Shown here piece by piece: positions 41,541 through 41,990 of a stretch of DNA of 41,990 bases. The notes beneath the pieces are model-generated. The model ran no database searches. It worked only from the letters and a program-made list of their open reading frames with translations, and was not told where the DNA came from. Origin of the DNA: HGM04593 sp045634365 (GTDB lineage: Bacteria; Bacteroidota; Bacteroidia; Bacteroidales; Bacteroidaceae). Positions within the stretch are counted from its first letter, which is position 1. The number at the start of each line of letters is the position of its first letter. The stretch covers positions 1-41,990 of the forward strand of contig JAZRAC010000007.1 in the NCBI GenBank assembly GCA_045634365.1, read 5' to 3'. Position numbers and translations under genes: made by a program.

Positions 41541-41830
41541 GGGCGCACACAACGGCGCGCCCCTACGGCAACAAACAACAGCAATGTAGGGGCAGACCGA
41601 TGTGTCTGCCCAAAGGAAAGACTAAGGAACAAAAGAATAAAAGGGCGCACACGCCGGTGCGCCCCTACAAGCAACAGACAACAGCAATGTAGGGGCAGAC
41701 CGATGTGTCTGCCCAAAGGAAAGACAAAGGAACAAAAAAATAAAAGGGCCCACACGACGGGGCGCCCCTACAAGCAACAGACAACAGCAATGTAGGGGGT
41801 AGACCGATGTGTCTGCCCAAAAGAAATACC
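41541..41830 (-). repeat. Tandem array of ~2.8 double-hairpin units of about 102 bp
   Basis: Units start at 41541, 41643 and 41746. Each holds a GC-rich palindrome of the type GGGCGCACACGCCGGTGCGCCC, a spacer with CAACAGACAACAGCAATG and a second palindrome of the type GGGGCAGACCGATGTGTCTGCCC, then a linker AAAGGAAAGACAAAGGAAC. Units are ~90% alike by eye. The same unit is present once, inverted, at 404-507. Open frames with CAPTSNRQQQ-like peptides are artefacts of the array. Confidence 0.9.
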
Positions 41831-41835
41831 CCCCA

Positions 41836-41874
41836 AAAAAAACAACCTCGGCTGTGCAAATGCACAGCCGAGGT
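41836..41874 (-). terminator. Terminator for a minus-strand gene tail at the right edge
   Basis: Inverted copy of the hairpin at 354-391: AACCTCGGCTGTGCA / TGCACAGCCGAGGT, followed on the minus strand by a T run (A's at 41835-41842). Confidence 0.88.
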
Positions 41875-41900
41875 ACGTTATTTATAAGGTTCGTTGTTTA

Positions 41901-41990
41901 TTACTCTGCAATAAACTTGCCTTCGGCGAATTTGTTTACGCTCGGCAAAGTGTATGCAAGTTATCTTGCATACTTTTGCGCTCACTCAGC
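41901..41990 (-). pseudogene. Remnant 3' end of a secreted-protein gene ending in KFIAE
   Basis: On the minus strand the last codons read VNKFAEGKFIAE-stop. The codons for KFIAE, the stop and everything after it match the tail of the gene at 1-327. Upstream, the same frame is closed by TAA within 20 codons, inside a palindrome (41952-41973), so no intact gene can reach this tail in the visible sequence. Another frame reads ERKSMQDNLHTLCRA-stop through the palindrome. It may be a broken gene, a repeat carrying a gene tail, or a contig-edge effect. Confidence 0.5.
41952..41973. repeat. 22-bp perfect palindrome near the right edge
   Basis: GTATGCAAG-TTAT-CTTGCATAC, nine-base arms and a four-base centre, with weaker symmetry continuing outward (GCAAAG / CTTTTGC). 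It interrupts the frame of the KFIAE tail. Confidence 0.75.

Noticed and set aside
41541..41830. Possible CRISPR array
   Set aside because: Units are ~102 bp with internal palindromes and no unique spacers; only ~2.8 copies and no cas genes.
41525..41865. Short frames on both strands encoding CAPTSNRQQQ- and ADRCVCPK-like peptides
   Set aside because: They run through the tandem palindromic units and are products of the repeat, a known source of spurious annotations.

Overview
The window looks like a chromosomal segment from a member of the order Bacteroidales (phylum Bacteroidota). The signs are the -7 boxes of the form TAnnTTTG or TAnnTTCG in front of many genes, weak or absent Shine-Dalgarno sequences, a fused MurF-alanine racemase, a GSCFA-domain protein, a long-form IspG, class III fructose bisphosphatase, an S46 dipeptidyl-peptidase, diaminopimelate dehydrogenase, and a Bacteroidales-type C-terminal sorting tail on the protein at the left edge. 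Genus cannot be fixed from the sequence alone.

Layout. The left edge (1-690) holds the 3' end of a secreted protein gene, a strong terminator, a hairpin-rich repeat and a promoter with an operator-like inverted repeat. These are followed by an HTH-Fic protein (688-1575), a U32 protein and LD-carboxypeptidase. An AT-rich two-gene insert (3850-5612, minus strand) looks like a toxin/immunity pair. A minus-strand block follows: cysS, an M28 glutaminyl-cyclase-like lipoprotein and sufE (8626 to 5723), then an ECF sigma factor, then fbp-purE-ispG, then a TGS-uridine-kinase-like gene with rpoN. At 17100-18947 a plus-strand ATPase/DUF4435-TOPRIM pair resembles the PARIS (AriA/AriB) anti-phage module. 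It is followed by dxs-trkA-trkH (minus), GSCFA and murF-alr (plus), an NSS transporter (minus), a lipoprotein (plus), ddh and pnp (minus), a degenerate TlpA-like lipoprotein, greA-HIT, pyrC with a stand-alone MetH activation domain, plsC, and a DPP7-like S46 peptidase (plus). The right edge carries inverted copies of the left-edge tail, terminator and hairpin repeat.

Functionally most of the window is core housekeeping: peptidoglycan and DAP metabolism (ldcA, murF-alr, ddh), the MEP isoprenoid pathway (dxs, ispG), nucleotide synthesis (purE, pyrC), transcription and RNA turnover (rpoN, ECF sigma factor, greA, pnp), K+ uptake (trkA, trkH) and peptide scavenging (S46). The accessory parts are the Fic gene with its operators, the toxin/immunity-like pair, the ATPase/TOPRIM pair, a dispersed ~171-bp repeat with terminal inverted repeats (27367-27537 and 35782-35953), and the hairpin repeats at both ends.

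No tRNA, rRNA, CRISPR array or intact insertion sequence was found. Product calls rest on reading translated motifs by eye; no database search was run.
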